From NCBI RefSeq assembly GCF_037969875.1, contig NZ_CP150218.1, positions 3,162,001-3,226,000 on the forward strand: a DNA stretch of 64,000 bases. The letters are read 5' to 3'. A program made the translations under genes and the position numbers. Shown piece by piece: positions 1 to 9,423 of the stretch (positions are counted from its first letter, which is position 1; each line of letters begins with the position of its first letter). Below the pieces are notes generated by a model. The model worked only from the letters and a program-made list of their open reading frames with translations. It was not told the DNA's origin and did no database searches. The DNA is from Paenibacillus sp. FSL R7-0337 (lineage in GTDB: Bacteria > Bacillota > Bacilli > Paenibacillales > Paenibacillaceae).

Positions 1-982
1 CAATATCGCCTTCCCGCAGGCGGTCATTGACCTCTCTTGCATCCCTTCCCGCAGCAGCGGCATCAATCTGGATGCGTCCCCGGTAAATCGCCCGCCCCGC
101 TTCATCCTGCACGGTGCGGACCGACACGCCGGGAAGACCGGCGAGCGGCTGAAGTGCCTCCAGCGCCTGCTTCTCCTGCTGGCTGTTGTCCGCCTTGTCC
201 TGATATTCATCCAAAGCCTGGAGCAGCCCGAAGGTCGTCTCTTTGCCGACCTTCATGCTGCGGCCGATCCCGTGCAGCTGCACCTTCAGCCAGCCGATGT
301 ATTTCTTCCCGCCCGCTACAATGCCCGAAGTTGGACCTTCCACCGCCTTCGAGCCGCTGTAGATGGCCAAATCGGAATACTGGACATATTTGCGCAAGTC
401 CTCCTCCGCAGCCGCATCAACAATCATCGGCACACCCCTGCGCCGGGCAACCTCCCAGGCCTCCTCCACCGAGATCATATTCTTCTGGACGGCGTGGTGG
501 GATTTCACATAGAGAATCGCTGCGGTACGTTCCCCGATGGCCTGTTCAATATGCTCTACGCGGCCTTCATTCGCATATCCCGCTTCAACCACCCGCCCTC
601 CGCCAAGGAAGACCATTGTCTCCACCGGCGCTCCATACTGCACGTTATGGCCTTTCAGCATGATAATCTCATTCTTCAGCACCGGCTCCTGATGCAGGCG
701 CAGGCTAAGCCGCGGATCTCCGGCGGTCACTATGGCCGCCACCGACAGCGCAATGCCGCTGGAGGCCGAGTTCACCACAACGGCTCCTTCCGAGCCGAGC
801 AGACGGGCGATGTAATCTCCCGATTTGTCCACCAGATCCGCGATTTCCACATACCGCTGCCCTCCTTGCTTCATTGCCTCCATGACTGAATCCGCCGGTG
901 CAGACACGCCAAGGATGCTCATTCTTCCGCTGGCATTAATCACACGCTTCAATCCATATTTAGCCTGTAATGAGTGATCCAT
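1..982 (-). CDS. DgaE/SelA-like PLP-dependent ammonia-lyase, 3' end cut by window
   Basis: The reverse strand is open from an ATG at 982 to the window edge, about 327 residues, so the C-terminus is missing. The N-terminus begins MDHSLQAKYGLKRVINASGR, and the glycine-rich cofactor region with VVNSASSGIAL and the PLP-lysine segment AIYSGSKAVEGPTSG are typical of the SelA-related (DgaE, D-glucosaminate-6-phosphate ammonia-lyase-like) fold-type I enzymes. In the characterised system DgaE acts on 2-amino-2-deoxy-D-gluconate 6-phosphate with the aldolase DgaF. The start overlaps the end of the upstream amidohydrolase by 23 bp, so the two are co-transcribed and translationally coupled. The pairing of this family with an EF_0837-type amidohydrolase is common; the true substrate is not shown by the sequence. 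Confidence 0.8.
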   Translation of the reverse strand, partial: MDHSLQAKYGLKRVINASGRMSILGVSAPADSVMEAMKQGGQRYVEIADLVDKSGDYIARLLGSEGAVVVNSASSGIALSVAAIVTAGDPRLSLRLHQEPVLKNEIIMLKGHNVQYGAPVETMVFLGGGRVVEAGYANEGRVEHIEQAIGERTAAILYVKSHHAVQKNMISVEEAWEVARRRGVPMIVDAAAEEDLRKYVQYSDLAIYSGSKAVEGPTSGIVAGGKKYIGWLKVQLHGIGRSMKVGKETTFGLLQALDEYQDKADNSQQEKQALEALQPLAGLPGVSVRTVQDEAGRAIYRGRIQIDAAAAGRDAREVNDRLREGDI

Positions 983-2060
983 TGATAAAGACTCCTTTTG
1001 CTTCAATATAGTGGTGCGCGGTCCGCACCCCGCCCTCTGAGTCCATAAGCTGTTTCTCACCGTCTTCCAGGGAGAATAAGGTCAGATTCGCCTGCCCCCC
1101 TACCCGGATCTGCCCAAGCTCCGGCTTGCCGAGCCACTCTGCGGCGCTGCTGGTGACGGCACGGATTACCTCTTCCAGACTGTAGCCGAGATAGAGGAAC
1201 TTGGTCAGTACATCCGCCATGCTGTACACCGGACCGTTCAGCCGGTTGCCCCGGTAGATGTCTGTGCTGATCGTATTCAGCACGATACCAGCCGCCTTCG
1301 CTTGTTCCGCCACCCGGAAGGAGAAGCTTGCGGTGCCATGCCCTACGTCCAGTTGGACACCCCGGTCTACAGCATCCAGCAGTTCCGGCAGCGGTGTGCC
1401 GTCCGCCCGGAACAGATTATTGGCTTTGCCGTTCAGGTAATGAGTAATTACATCGCCCGCCCGCAGCAGCTCCAGCACTTCAGAGATAGCAGGCGGCGCG
1501 GAGCCGATATGCACCATGAGCGGAAGCTTCGTCTCATCCGATAAGGTTCGTGCCAGCTTAAGCGGCTGTATGCCGCTGCCCTTAACGACGCTTTGGCTGA
1601 TGCGGGCTTTCAGGCCGACGATGAATTCAGGATAAGCCTCCACTGCTGCAAGCGCGCGGGCCCGGTCAATCCACTCCAGCTGCGAGAGCTCGTCGGTCCG
1701 CGCAAGTCCGATTCTTGAGATATTAAGCAGTGCGAATACCCGGGTATCGGCCAGAAGACTCGCACTGTAAAAAGCCCCGATCCGGTCTGCTCCGCAGCTC
1801 CCGGCATCCACCAGTGTCGTCACCCCCTGCTTCACCCCGATCTCGTCAATCTGATCGCCGTAGGGGTCAAGCTCCGGCACAGCATGCACATGCAGATCAA
1901 TCCATCCGCTGGAGCCGTATAACCCGGAGCAGTCCAGCAGGCTCCTGCCTTCCGCCTGGCCCGGCGGGGTAATCGCGGTAATGATCCCGCCCTGAATGGA
2001 GATATCCACCGTCCGGCCATCCACCAGCTGCAAGTTGCGCAGCACGTTCTCTGTGCCCAC
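960..2060 (-). CDS. Amidohydrolase/deacetylase family metallohydrolase (EF_0837-like)
   Basis: About 366 residues. It has the metal-binding DLHVHAV motif near residue 57, a candidate carboxylated lysine in VGLKARIS, later histidines in VHIGSAPP and THYLNGKANN, and an aspartate in ISTDIYRG, the usual order for a binuclear amidohydrolase. I place the start at the GTG at 2060 because GAAGGAG lies 9 nt upstream; the in-frame TTG at 2081 would have no ribosome site of its own. It is the first gene of a leftward pair with the DgaE-like enzyme. The family is annotated as probable amidohydrolase/deacetylase; a role in releasing an amino-sugar or amino-acid substrate for the PLP partner is inference. 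Confidence 0.8.
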   Translation of the reverse strand: MGTENVLRNLQLVDGRTVDISIQGGIITAITPPGQAEGRSLLDCSGLYGSSGWIDLHVHAVPELDPYGDQIDEIGVKQGVTTLVDAGSCGADRIGAFYSASLLADTRVFALLNISRIGLARTDELSQLEWIDRARALAAVEAYPEFIVGLKARISQSVVKGSGIQPLKLARTLSDETKLPLMVHIGSAPPAISEVLELLRAGDVITHYLNGKANNLFRADGTPLPELLDAVDRGVQLDVGHGTASFSFRVAEQAKAAGIVLNTISTDIYRGNRLNGPVYSMADVLTKFLYLGYSLEEVIRAVTSSAAEWLGKPELGQIRVGGQANLTLFSLEDGEKQLMDSEGGVRTAHHYIEAKGVFINGSLITG

Positions 2061-2194
2061 TCGTCCCATCTCCTTCTTCAATTACAGATTTACAGGGGAA
2101 TTACCAAAAATGATTAATGACATGAACTCCATACATCCTTATATTTAACAAGTAGCAATGGCTGTGCCGTCCTGTCATAAAAATAAAAAGCTGC

Positions 2195-2222
2195 TTCACT
2201 CCAAAGATTATAATGTTATAAT
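2195..2222 (+). promoter_or_regulatory. Candidate promoter for the AraC-type regulator gene
   Basis: TTCACT at 2195-2200 and TATAAT at 2217-2222 are separated by 16 bp, about 110 bp before the regulator start. The 248-bp divergent region 2082-2329 is very AT-rich around here and probably also holds the leftward promoter for the amidohydrolase pair. No cre site was seen. Confidence 0.35.
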
Positions 2223-2329
2223 GTTTATAGTAGCACAAGTGTAATCCAGAAGAGAACTGCGATTTCTAATCCAAGAGGTTCCATCCAAGAATTCTAATCC
2301 GAATATCTTAACACTGGAGGTACTGCTGC

Positions 2330-4666
2330 ATGTCCAATCCCGCACCCCAGCCATCCTTGCTGAACCGGTTCCGGCTGACCTGGAATCACTTCAAGTCAAG
2401 GCTGCTGCTGAAATACGCTTTTTCCTATATCCTCATGTTCCTGATCCCGCTCACCGGCGTTACCATCTTCGTCTATGAAAACGCCGTCAAGGGCCTGCGG
2501 GTCGAAATTGAACAATCCAATGTTAATCAGCTTAATCAAGTGAAAAGCACCATCGACGGACGGATGAATGAGCTTCAGGAGATCGCCGGACGCATCGCCT
2601 ATGACAAGCATCTGACCCCTTATATGGTCCGGCATCCTTATTACAGTCTGGAGGCGATTCAGGCACTGGCGAATTACAAGGCCAGCAGCAGTATCGCCGA
2701 GGATCTGTTCCTCTACTTCCACGGCGATTCCAATATCTATTCTTACCGTGGGTTGGCTGATCTTCATGTCACCTTCGATACTCTCTATCAGTTCGAGCAC
2801 TGGACCCCGGAGGAACTGCGGCGTGACTTGAACGAGACCCGTCAGCCACTGGTCCGTCCAGCCGAGAATGTGACGGTCAATTCCCGGATGGAGCCGATGC
2901 TCGCCATGCTCGTCCCGGTGAAGCCGAATGACCCGTTCCCTTACGGAACAGTTGTCTATCTGATGAAGGAATCCAATCTTACCGGCGTCATGGATTCAGT
3001 TCTGAGCGATTTCTCGGGCAGCAGCTATATCTTCGGCCCCTCCGGCGAGGTGCTGACCGCGAACAGCCATGGCGTCAGCTTCCCCCAGAACGAGCTTCAG
3101 ACCCTATCCGCTCTTAAGCCGGGGATTCACAATCTGGAGCTGGACGGAGAGCAGTACTCTGTGGTCTCTGTGAAGTCTGAAGAGAATGGCTGGACCTACG
3201 TCACCACGATGCCCAGTTTCCAATTTTTCAGCCGGGTCGCCCATGTTCAGACGCTGATTCTAATTGTCTTCTGTATTACAGTTGTTACCGGCATAGCGGC
3301 CGCGCTGCTGCTGGCCAAGCGGCAATACCACCCGATCCGCGATCTGATGGAATTCGCCAAGCCGCGGGGCAGCGGCAACGAAGCTCCCAAGCTGCGCAAT
3401 GAATGGGAATCGATCCGGCAGACGCTTCATGACTACAGTGCCCGGATTGACCTCCAGGAGCCTTTTGTCCGCAACCAGTGCATGCTGCTGCTGCTCAAGC
3501 ACGGCCAGCCGGATGATCCCGAGATTGAACAGATGATCCTGAGCGCAGGCTTCAGGCATCCGCAGGGACAGGGCCTCTATTTCTCGGCCATCCTGTCCTG
3601 GGATGATGCAGCGCAGGGCGGCAAGTCTTGGCAGGAACGCCATCTGCTGCAGGAGATGCTCAGCAATATCTGCCTGCCGGGCCCGGATGCGCAGATCTTC
3701 GGGATTGAATTCTCGGTCAAGGACCAGTTCGCCCTGATTATCTCCCTTCCAGGGGAAGGGGAGATGCCTGTTCAGCACCGGATGGAGCAGGTTATTGAAG
3801 CCATTCAGGCAGTGATCCGCGAACACTCGCAGCTCGCGCTGAGCATCGGTGTCGGCATGGCCTACCGGGACCTCGCCAGGCTGAACCAGTCCTTCATTGA
3901 AGCCTCCGCTGCTCTTGAGCACCGGATGATCCGGCGCAGCGGCCAGGTCACCTACTTCGAGCAGCTCGCAGAGCTGAATCCCGCCGCTGCCGAGAGCTTC
4001 TGGATTCCGCGCAAATCCATGCTGAAGCTGGAGCAGAGTCTGAAGCAGGGCAACGAATCGGTAGCGGCTCAGATGATTGCCGACACCATTGACACGATCA
4101 AGGACGAGCCGCTGCAGGTTCATCTGCTGCGGTGTATCTGCTTCGATCTGTTGAATGCTTTTCTGCGTACCGCCTCGGAGCTGGGTATGGATGAGGTGTT
4201 CACCAATATGCCGGAGCTGACCTCCTTCGAGACGCTGGAGGAGCTGGAGAGCCGGCTACTCTCGCTGGCTTCCGCCATTTGTGCCCAGGTGGAGCGGAAC
4301 ACCGAGAACAGCGAATCTTCCCTGATGGATGACATTCTGGCGTATGTGGATCAGCAGTTCGCAGACTACACCCTGAGCCTTGAGCATGTGGCGCTGAAGT
4401 TCGCCATCTCGACCTCTTATTTAAGCCGAAGCTTCAAGGAGAAGACCGGCAGTAATTTCTCGCAATATATCTGGCAGCGGCGTGTGGACGAGGTGATCCG
4501 GCTGCTGGAGAACACCAGTGCTCCGCTCAAGGAGATCATCGAGCAGGTCGGTTACCTGGATGCACCCAACTTCATCCGCAAGTTCAAAAAAGAAACCGGT
4601 CTGACGCCGGGGCAATACCGCAAGGAACATGCCTTGAAGGGGGCCGCTGCGAAAAGACCGGTTTGA
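2330..4666 (+). CDS. Membrane-bound AraC-family transcriptional regulator
   Basis: 778 residues. A first membrane segment lies near residues 29-49, a roughly 250-residue extracytoplasmic sensor region follows, a second membrane segment lies near 303-327 (VQTLILIVFCITVV), then a cytoplasmic linker and a C-terminal double helix-turn-helix AraC domain at about 670-770 (SLEHVALKFAISTSYLSRSF, then APNFIRKFKKETGLTPGQY). GGAGGT sits 8 nt before the ATG. This architecture is common in Paenibacillus next to LplABC-type sugar transporters, where the protein senses an extracellular signal and activates nearby genes. It stands tail to tail with the GH130 gene, so control of the mannoside operon at 5-15 kb is a reasonable inference; it could instead control the divergent amidohydrolase pair. 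Confidence 0.85.
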   Translation: MSNPAPQPSLLNRFRLTWNHFKSRLLLKYAFSYILMFLIPLTGVTIFVYENAVKGLRVEIEQSNVNQLNQVKSTIDGRMNELQEIAGRIAYDKHLTPYMVRHPYYSLEAIQALANYKASSSIAEDLFLYFHGDSNIYSYRGLADLHVTFDTLYQFEHWTPEELRRDLNETRQPLVRPAENVTVNSRMEPMLAMLVPVKPNDPFPYGTVVYLMKESNLTGVMDSVLSDFSGSSYIFGPSGEVLTANSHGVSFPQNELQTLSALKPGIHNLELDGEQYSVVSVKSEENGWTYVTTMPSFQFFSRVAHVQTLILIVFCITVVTGIAAALLLAKRQYHPIRDLMEFAKPRGSGNEAPKLRNEWESIRQTLHDYSARIDLQEPFVRNQCMLLLLKHGQPDDPEIEQMILSAGFRHPQGQGLYFSAILSWDDAAQGGKSWQERHLLQEMLSNICLPGPDAQIFGIEFSVKDQFALIISLPGEGEMPVQHRMEQVIEAIQAVIREHSQLALSIGVGMAYRDLARLNQSFIEASAALEHRMIRRSGQVTYFEQLAELNPAAAESFWIPRKSMLKLEQSLKQGNESVAAQMIADTIDTIKDEPLQVHLLRCICFDLLNAFLRTASELGMDEVFTNMPELTSFETLEELESRLLSLASAICAQVERNTENSESSLMDDILAYVDQQFADYTLSLEHVALKFAISTSYLSRSFKEKTGSNFSQYIWQRRVDEVIRLLENTSAPLKEIIEQVGYLDAPNFIRKFKKETGLTPGQYRKEHALKGAAAKRPV

Positions 4667-5023
4667 AAAACGGGCGGAGCGTCCGCCCTGAATGTTGGCA
4701 TACAACCAATCCTGCACATAATGCAACATTTTACTCATCCTATGGGCCCGAACGCATAATTGTTGTACAAAAGGCAGGATTCCATCTTTATCGGGCAGCG
4801 TGGCAGGTTTATTCCTGCATTCTATGCAACATTCCTCCCGCAAAGCTCGCTATCTGTGAACCGGGGCTGCAAAATGTGCAACATTTATATCACCAGCAGC
4901 TATGCAGGTGATTCGCCACTTCGCCATTTGCGGGACGAATCACGCAGCCTGCCTCACCAGTGCTTGGGTTACTCCGCTTCGCGGGGCGATTATCTGGTAC
5001 TCCGCTTGGCGGCGGCTTCCTGG
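4667..5023. other. Intergenic region with hairpin and short repeats
   Basis: Between two converging genes. A perfect 7-bp stem (GGGCGGA/TCCGCCC) at 4672-4688 lies just after the regulator stop but has no T-run. The stretch 4700-4880 carries several motifs of the TGCAACAT and GCAGGATT type that recall the dispersed intergenic repeat at 19.9 and 43.9 kb. Near the GH130 stop codon the string TACTCCGCTT occurs three times, at about 4970, 4998 and 5025. No gene is supported here. Confidence 0.5.
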
Positions 5024-6040
5024 CTACTCCGCTTCGTTCAGAATATGCTCCACCAATTCATCCAGCGGCACCGTGGCGAGCGCGATCGCTGTGTCGGTTA
5101 CCCCGTAGTAGATATAGAGCAGGCCGTCCTTGACCACATTGCCGGTCGGGAAGATGACATTCGGAATCTGGAAGCCAAATTTCTCGTAATACGTCTCCGG
5201 CTCCATAATGAAGTTATGGGTCCGGGCAATGATTTTCTCCGGCTGCTCCAGATCCAGCAGCATCGCCCCTACACGGTAGACGATCTCTTCATCGACACCG
5301 TGATAGAGCACCAGCCAGCCCTTGTCTGTACGGATTGGAGGCGTTGAGCCGCCGATCTTCCGCGACTCCCAGGACAGGTTCCCGGCGGCGGCGAGCAGCT
5401 TTGGCTCTTCCCAATGCACGAGATCCTCGGAATAGGTAATCCACATAGCGGCTTTTTCCGTCCCGTAAGCTTCGCCCACATATTCTTCGGGGCGGCGGAG
5501 CAGCACGAATTTGCCGTTTATTTTCTCAGGGAACAGGATGTTGTCCCGGTCATTGATGTCGAGCGGTGTGGTATCCGCCACGAACTCCCAGTCCAGCAAA
5601 TTGGTTGACTTCAGAATCGAGGAGCGGGTCAGCCAGTGGCCCTCCTCTTCCCCCCAGCCGTCCGGGTATTTGGGAATGGAGCGCTCAGGGACGCCGGCCC
5701 CGGTAGGATAATAGCTCATGGCGCAGGGACGCAGGGCGTAGTTGAGGTAGAAGGTTCCATCGATCTTCACAATACGCGGGTCCTGCACGCTGCCGTACGG
5801 AAAGCCCAGCATATCCGGGGTAACAATCGGCTCATCCTTCACATGGGTGAAGTTCACTCCGTCCTCACTCTCCAGCAAGCCCAGATAGTTCTTGCAGGGA
5901 GTCAGGGAACCGGCGGTGCGCTCGATCATATAGAACTTGCCGTTATCGATGATGACCGCCGGGTTGAACACGGTCACCTTGCGCCACTCATAGCCGCCCG
6001 GGACGACAATCGGATTATTGGGATGTCTTGTAATTTGCAT
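5024..6040 (-). CDS. Glycoside hydrolase family 130 beta-mannoside phosphorylase-like protein
   Basis: 338 residues from the ATG at 6040, which has GGAGG 7 nt upstream; an in-frame start at 6127 is not supported. Five-bladed beta-propeller signatures of GH130 are visible: FNPAVI near residue 26, VQDPRIVKIDG with the expected catalytic Asp near 105, KIGGSTPPI near 225, and VIFPTGNVV with LYIYYGVTD near the end. GH130 enzymes phosphorolyse or hydrolyse beta-mannosides; the family includes mannosyl-glucose, beta-1,4-mannooligosaccharide and Man-beta-1,4-GlcNAc phosphorylases. Together with GH38 and GH125 alpha-mannosidases nearby, a role on the Man-beta-GlcNAc core left after alpha-mannose trimming is plausible but unproven. 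Last gene of the leftward operon, 218 bp after GH38. Confidence 0.85.
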   Translation of the reverse strand: MQITRHPNNPIVVPGGYEWRKVTVFNPAVIIDNGKFYMIERTAGSLTPCKNYLGLLESEDGVNFTHVKDEPIVTPDMLGFPYGSVQDPRIVKIDGTFYLNYALRPCAMSYYPTGAGVPERSIPKYPDGWGEEEGHWLTRSSILKSTNLLDWEFVADTTPLDINDRDNILFPEKINGKFVLLRRPEEYVGEAYGTEKAAMWITYSEDLVHWEEPKLLAAAGNLSWESRKIGGSTPPIRTDKGWLVLYHGVDEEIVYRVGAMLLDLEQPEKIIARTHNFIMEPETYYEKFGFQIPNVIFPTGNVVKDGLLYIYYGVTDTAIALATVPLDELVEHILNEAE

Positions 6041-6125
6041 GTCTATTCCTCCTGCGAATGATGTTCGTGGTATATAAGAAGCACTTAGGCTTTGAACTTG
6101 AAGCTTGATCGTCACTGCGGTGAAC

Positions 6126-6233
6126 ATTTGGACTTCCGGCCGCTGTTGTCAACAGATTTCTAGATTTAATCCGCTTTTCAGCGGTTGAAATCCGTTGACA
6201 AAGGCGGACGCTACCGCTCCTACAGTTCCAAAT
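6126..6233. repeat. Long imperfect palindrome (dispersed element, copy 1)
   Basis: Sits between the GH38 and GH130 genes. Outer arms ATTTGGA (6126-6132) and TCCAAAT (6227-6233) match perfectly; inner arms TTGTCAACAGATTT (6146-6159) and AAATCCGTTGACAA (about 6188-6201) pair with one A/C mismatch; a third hairpin CCGCT-tttc-AGCGG forms the apex. A related palindrome is at 43.7 kb with compensating changes in the same stem. It may affect transcript stability within the operon; that part is inference. Confidence 0.7.
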
Positions 6234-6258
6234 TTCCCCTCCGCTTCTCTGCTTTCTG

Positions 6259-9200
6259 TTAATTACTTTCGTGCTTCTTATATAACTTAAGCGTCTGTAC
6301 CTCATAGGGTCTGAAGGACAGCGGGATGACGCCGCCGGCGGTCTCCACGGAGCCGGTCTTGCTCTCCAGCAGATTGACGCGGCAGGCGCGGACGTCCTTG
6401 TCCTTCCAATCCAGCACAGCCGATTCTCTGCTGCCCGCCGCTTCATACAGCCGGATAATCGTGCCGCTGCCGTCCTCTGCCTGCTTGATTGTATCGAGCA
6501 TGACATGATGGCTCTGGAAGGCAAGCCAGGCATGGGTGCTTGGATATTGGCCGGAATGTGCGGCTTCGCTGACCGCCAGCAGCGGTTCATTCAGCTCTGC
6601 TGCTTCCCGTACCACATCGGCCTGCCGCCATTCTCCGCTATGCGGATACAGCGAATAGGTGAATTCATGCTCCCCCTGGTCGGCATAACGGTCCGGCCAG
6701 CGCGGGGAGCGCAGCAGCGAGAGCCGCAGCACTCCGTCATGAATGTCATAGCCGTATTTGCAGTCGTTCAGTAGGCTCACGCCATAGCCGCCCTCGGACA
6801 GATCGGCCCAGCGGTGCCCGCAGACCTCGAATTGCGCCTGCTCCCAGCTGGTGTTGCGGTGGGTCGGGCGCTCCAGCGCGCCGAACGGAATCTCATAGGT
6901 AGCCTTCGCGGCCACAATGTCCACCGGAAAAGCAACCTTCAGCAGCTTATGCTGCTCCCTCCAGCTTACGCGGGTACGGAAATCCACCCTGCGGCTGTTC
7001 CGGGGCAGGACGATCTCCTGCTCAATCAGCGATTCATGCAGCTGCCAGCGGAACTTCAGCACGGTCTGCACAGGGCCGCTGGTGAGCACCCGGCAGTCCA
7101 GCAGCTTCGCCTTGCCCGCAGGCTGCTGCTCATAACGCGGATCTATATCCCAGGCATCCCACAGCGGCGGGGTGTCATGGTAGAACTGAAGCTGGTTCCC
7201 GGTTTGGCCGGGCTGGAGCAGCTCGCGGCCCGCGCTTTTGTCAAACCAGCGGCTGATTTCGCCGTACTTATTGAATGTGAGGATGTAATGGTCGGTCTCC
7301 CACTCTTCCGGGAAAGCTTCCCCGATGACGGAAGCACCCGGCGGCTCAGGCCATGCTCCGGCCGGCTCCTCCGCCTCCCGCAGCCAGATCGTCCGGCAGC
7401 CGAAGGCCGGAACCTTGCGGACCTGCACAGCCAGCGTGTAACTATCCCCGCCAGCCTCCGTGTTCCAGTATTCGCTCGGCAGCAGACCGTCCTCGTCGAA
7501 TACCTGCACCGCAGCCAGCTCAGAACCGCCCTCCAGCCGGAGCAGCTCCGTACGCTCCCAGCCCAGGCTGTTGAAGACCACATAGGGACGGCCTTCGCCC
7601 AATGTATTCACTTCAGCCGTCAGAGCATGCAGGGAGCGGTCCAGCGCCTGCCCGCCCAGACGGAAGATCTCCGCGTATTCCTCCCGCGAGGTCGTATACA
7701 CCTCCGGGATCGAAGTCCCCGGAATGATGTCATGGAACTGGTTGAGCAGCAGCAGCTTCCAGCCCTCGGCCAGCTCCCCTGAGGGCAGCCGCTGCACCTC
7801 CGGCTCATTAGGCTGCAGACGGCCGTCCTTCTCCGCCAGCACACTCCAAATCTCCGCCTGCCGGTACAAAATCTCCGCCTTGCGGTTGCTGCACTTATTG
7901 AAGGCATGGGTCGTGAAGGTCCCCCGGTGCAGCTCCAGATAGAGATCGCCGTGCCACGCCGGAAGCTCCGGCTGGCGCGCGCCGATCTCCGAGAAGAAGG
8001 CTTCCGCCGTCGAGAATTCGCTAACCGGCTGGCCCGGCGCAAGATCGGTGCGGCTCACATATTCCAGCATCTCGTGGGTGACCCCGCCTCCGCCGTCGCC
8101 GTGTCCGTAGAGCAGCATCAGCTCATCATGCGCTTCCTTCTGGGCGTTGGCCTGCCAATGCTCCTGCACATCCTTCGGATGCGTATGCTCATTCACCCCA
8201 TGGTTCTGATAGGCCACAATCTTCGTCCCGTCAATGCCGACCCAATGGAATAAGGTATGCGGGAAGGGATTGGTATCATTCCAGCCCAGCTTGGTGGTCA
8301 TGAAATAATCGATGCCCGCCTGCTTAAGCAGCTGCGGCAGGGAGGCGCAATAGCCGAACGTATCCGGCAGCCATTCAATCGTGGACTGCTTGCCGAATTC
8401 CTTCATATAGAAGTCCTGGCCGTAGAGCATTTGCCGGACCAGCGACTCCCCGCCGGGAATGTTCAGATCGGGCTCCACCCACATGCCTCCGACCAGCTCC
8501 CACCGGCCTTCGGCAATCCGCTCCTTGATCCGCCCGTACAGCTCGGGATAATGCTCCTTGGCGAAGGCATAGAGCTGGGGCTGGCTCTGGGAGTACCGGA
8601 AGTCCGGGTACTTGTCCATCAGAGTGCAGACGGTGGAGAAGGTCCTGCTGACCTTGCGCACCGTCTCCCGGACCGGCCACAGCCAGGCCACATCAATATG
8701 CGACTGGCCCACCATATGCATCGTCCCCGGATCAAGCCCCGCAGGCCGTTCCGCAGAAGCAGCCGCCCGTAACTGCTGTTCCGCCGCAGTTACGGCACCG
8801 CCGTCCAGCAGCAGCTCCTCCTTCATATAAAGCGTGTCCATGACCCGCTCCAGCGCCTTAAGGCTGCGGAGGCGGCGCATGTCTCCCTCCGGCAGCAGGA
8901 GGGCCGCTTCGTGTACGATTCGCACCGTATGCAGCAGGCTGTATACCGGACGATTGACGCGCACCAGCTTGATTTCAATACCCGTCAGCGGCGGCTTGAT
9001 CACCGCCTGGCGGTTCAGCGGGTCCTCCGGCTCCGGTACCGGATCATACAGCTCGATGTCCAGCTCCAGGCGCTCGCCCGCAGCGCCGGACGGCAGCGGA
9101 ATGAACCAGTGATTGCTGTCCAGGCCATGGTACGGCGCTCCGCCCAGCTTCAGCAGACCTTCCCCGCGTCCCAGATAGAGCAGCGCCGCCTCTTCCGGTG

Positions 9201-9420
9201 CCCAGTCTCCCGGCACCGCGATCTTCCGGTGAAGGAAATAGGTGGTTCCATACCCGCCATCCAGCCGGGAAACATTGTACTCCCGATGCAGCTCCTCCTC
9301 ATGCTCATAGCAGCCGGGAGTGCAGTAGCGGGACCTCCGCATAGTCCATTCCGCAAGCTCTATCTTCTCAGCCCATTGCCGCTTGTCCAGCCATCCGGCG
9401 AACCGGTCCATACGCTTCAT
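6259..9420 (-). CDS. Alpha-mannosidase, glycoside hydrolase family 38 (long form)
   Basis: 1053 residues, no signal peptide, so cytoplasmic. The GH38 catalytic domain begins around residue 230 with GQSHIDVAWLWP (zinc ligands His and Asp), followed by the nucleophile segment WLPDTFGYCASLPQ near 345 and GHGDGGGG near 440; the C-terminal half is the beta-rich mannosidase domain, with an N-terminal region as in Ams1/bacterial class II enzymes. It should hydrolyse alpha-mannosidic bonds in imported oligosaccharides. GGAGG lies 8 nt before the ATG. Only 3 bp separate it from the GH3 stop, so the two are one transcript. It is only distantly like the second GH38 at 15.7 kb, which suggests different linkage or substrate preference. 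Confidence 0.92.
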   Translation of the reverse strand: MKRMDRFAGWLDKRQWAEKIELAEWTMRRSRYCTPGCYEHEEELHREYNVSRLDGGYGTTYFLHRKIAVPGDWAPEEAALLYLGRGEGLLKLGGAPYHGLDSNHWFIPLPSGAAGERLELDIELYDPVPEPEDPLNRQAVIKPPLTGIEIKLVRVNRPVYSLLHTVRIVHEAALLLPEGDMRRLRSLKALERVMDTLYMKEELLLDGGAVTAAEQQLRAAASAERPAGLDPGTMHMVGQSHIDVAWLWPVRETVRKVSRTFSTVCTLMDKYPDFRYSQSQPQLYAFAKEHYPELYGRIKERIAEGRWELVGGMWVEPDLNIPGGESLVRQMLYGQDFYMKEFGKQSTIEWLPDTFGYCASLPQLLKQAGIDYFMTTKLGWNDTNPFPHTLFHWVGIDGTKIVAYQNHGVNEHTHPKDVQEHWQANAQKEAHDELMLLYGHGDGGGGVTHEMLEYVSRTDLAPGQPVSEFSTAEAFFSEIGARQPELPAWHGDLYLELHRGTFTTHAFNKCSNRKAEILYRQAEIWSVLAEKDGRLQPNEPEVQRLPSGELAEGWKLLLLNQFHDIIPGTSIPEVYTTSREEYAEIFRLGGQALDRSLHALTAEVNTLGEGRPYVVFNSLGWERTELLRLEGGSELAAVQVFDEDGLLPSEYWNTEAGGDSYTLAVQVRKVPAFGCRTIWLREAEEPAGAWPEPPGASVIGEAFPEEWETDHYILTFNKYGEISRWFDKSAGRELLQPGQTGNQLQFYHDTPPLWDAWDIDPRYEQQPAGKAKLLDCRVLTSGPVQTVLKFRWQLHESLIEQEIVLPRNSRRVDFRTRVSWREQHKLLKVAFPVDIVAAKATYEIPFGALERPTHRNTSWEQAQFEVCGHRWADLSEGGYGVSLLNDCKYGYDIHDGVLRLSLLRSPRWPDRYADQGEHEFTYSLYPHSGEWRQADVVREAAELNEPLLAVSEAAHSGQYPSTHAWLAFQSHHVMLDTIKQAEDGSGTIIRLYEAAGSRESAVLDWKDKDVRACRVNLLESKTGSVETAGGVIPLSFRPYEVQTLKLYKKHESN

Positions 9421-9423
9421 AGC

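Noticed and set aside
37..889. Two plus-strand frames at the window start
   Set aside because: They are antisense to the DgaE-like gene, which continues past the window edge.
4672..4688. Intrinsic terminator after the AraC-type regulator
   Set aside because: The stem is only 7 bp and there is no T-run on either side; kept only as a hairpin note.
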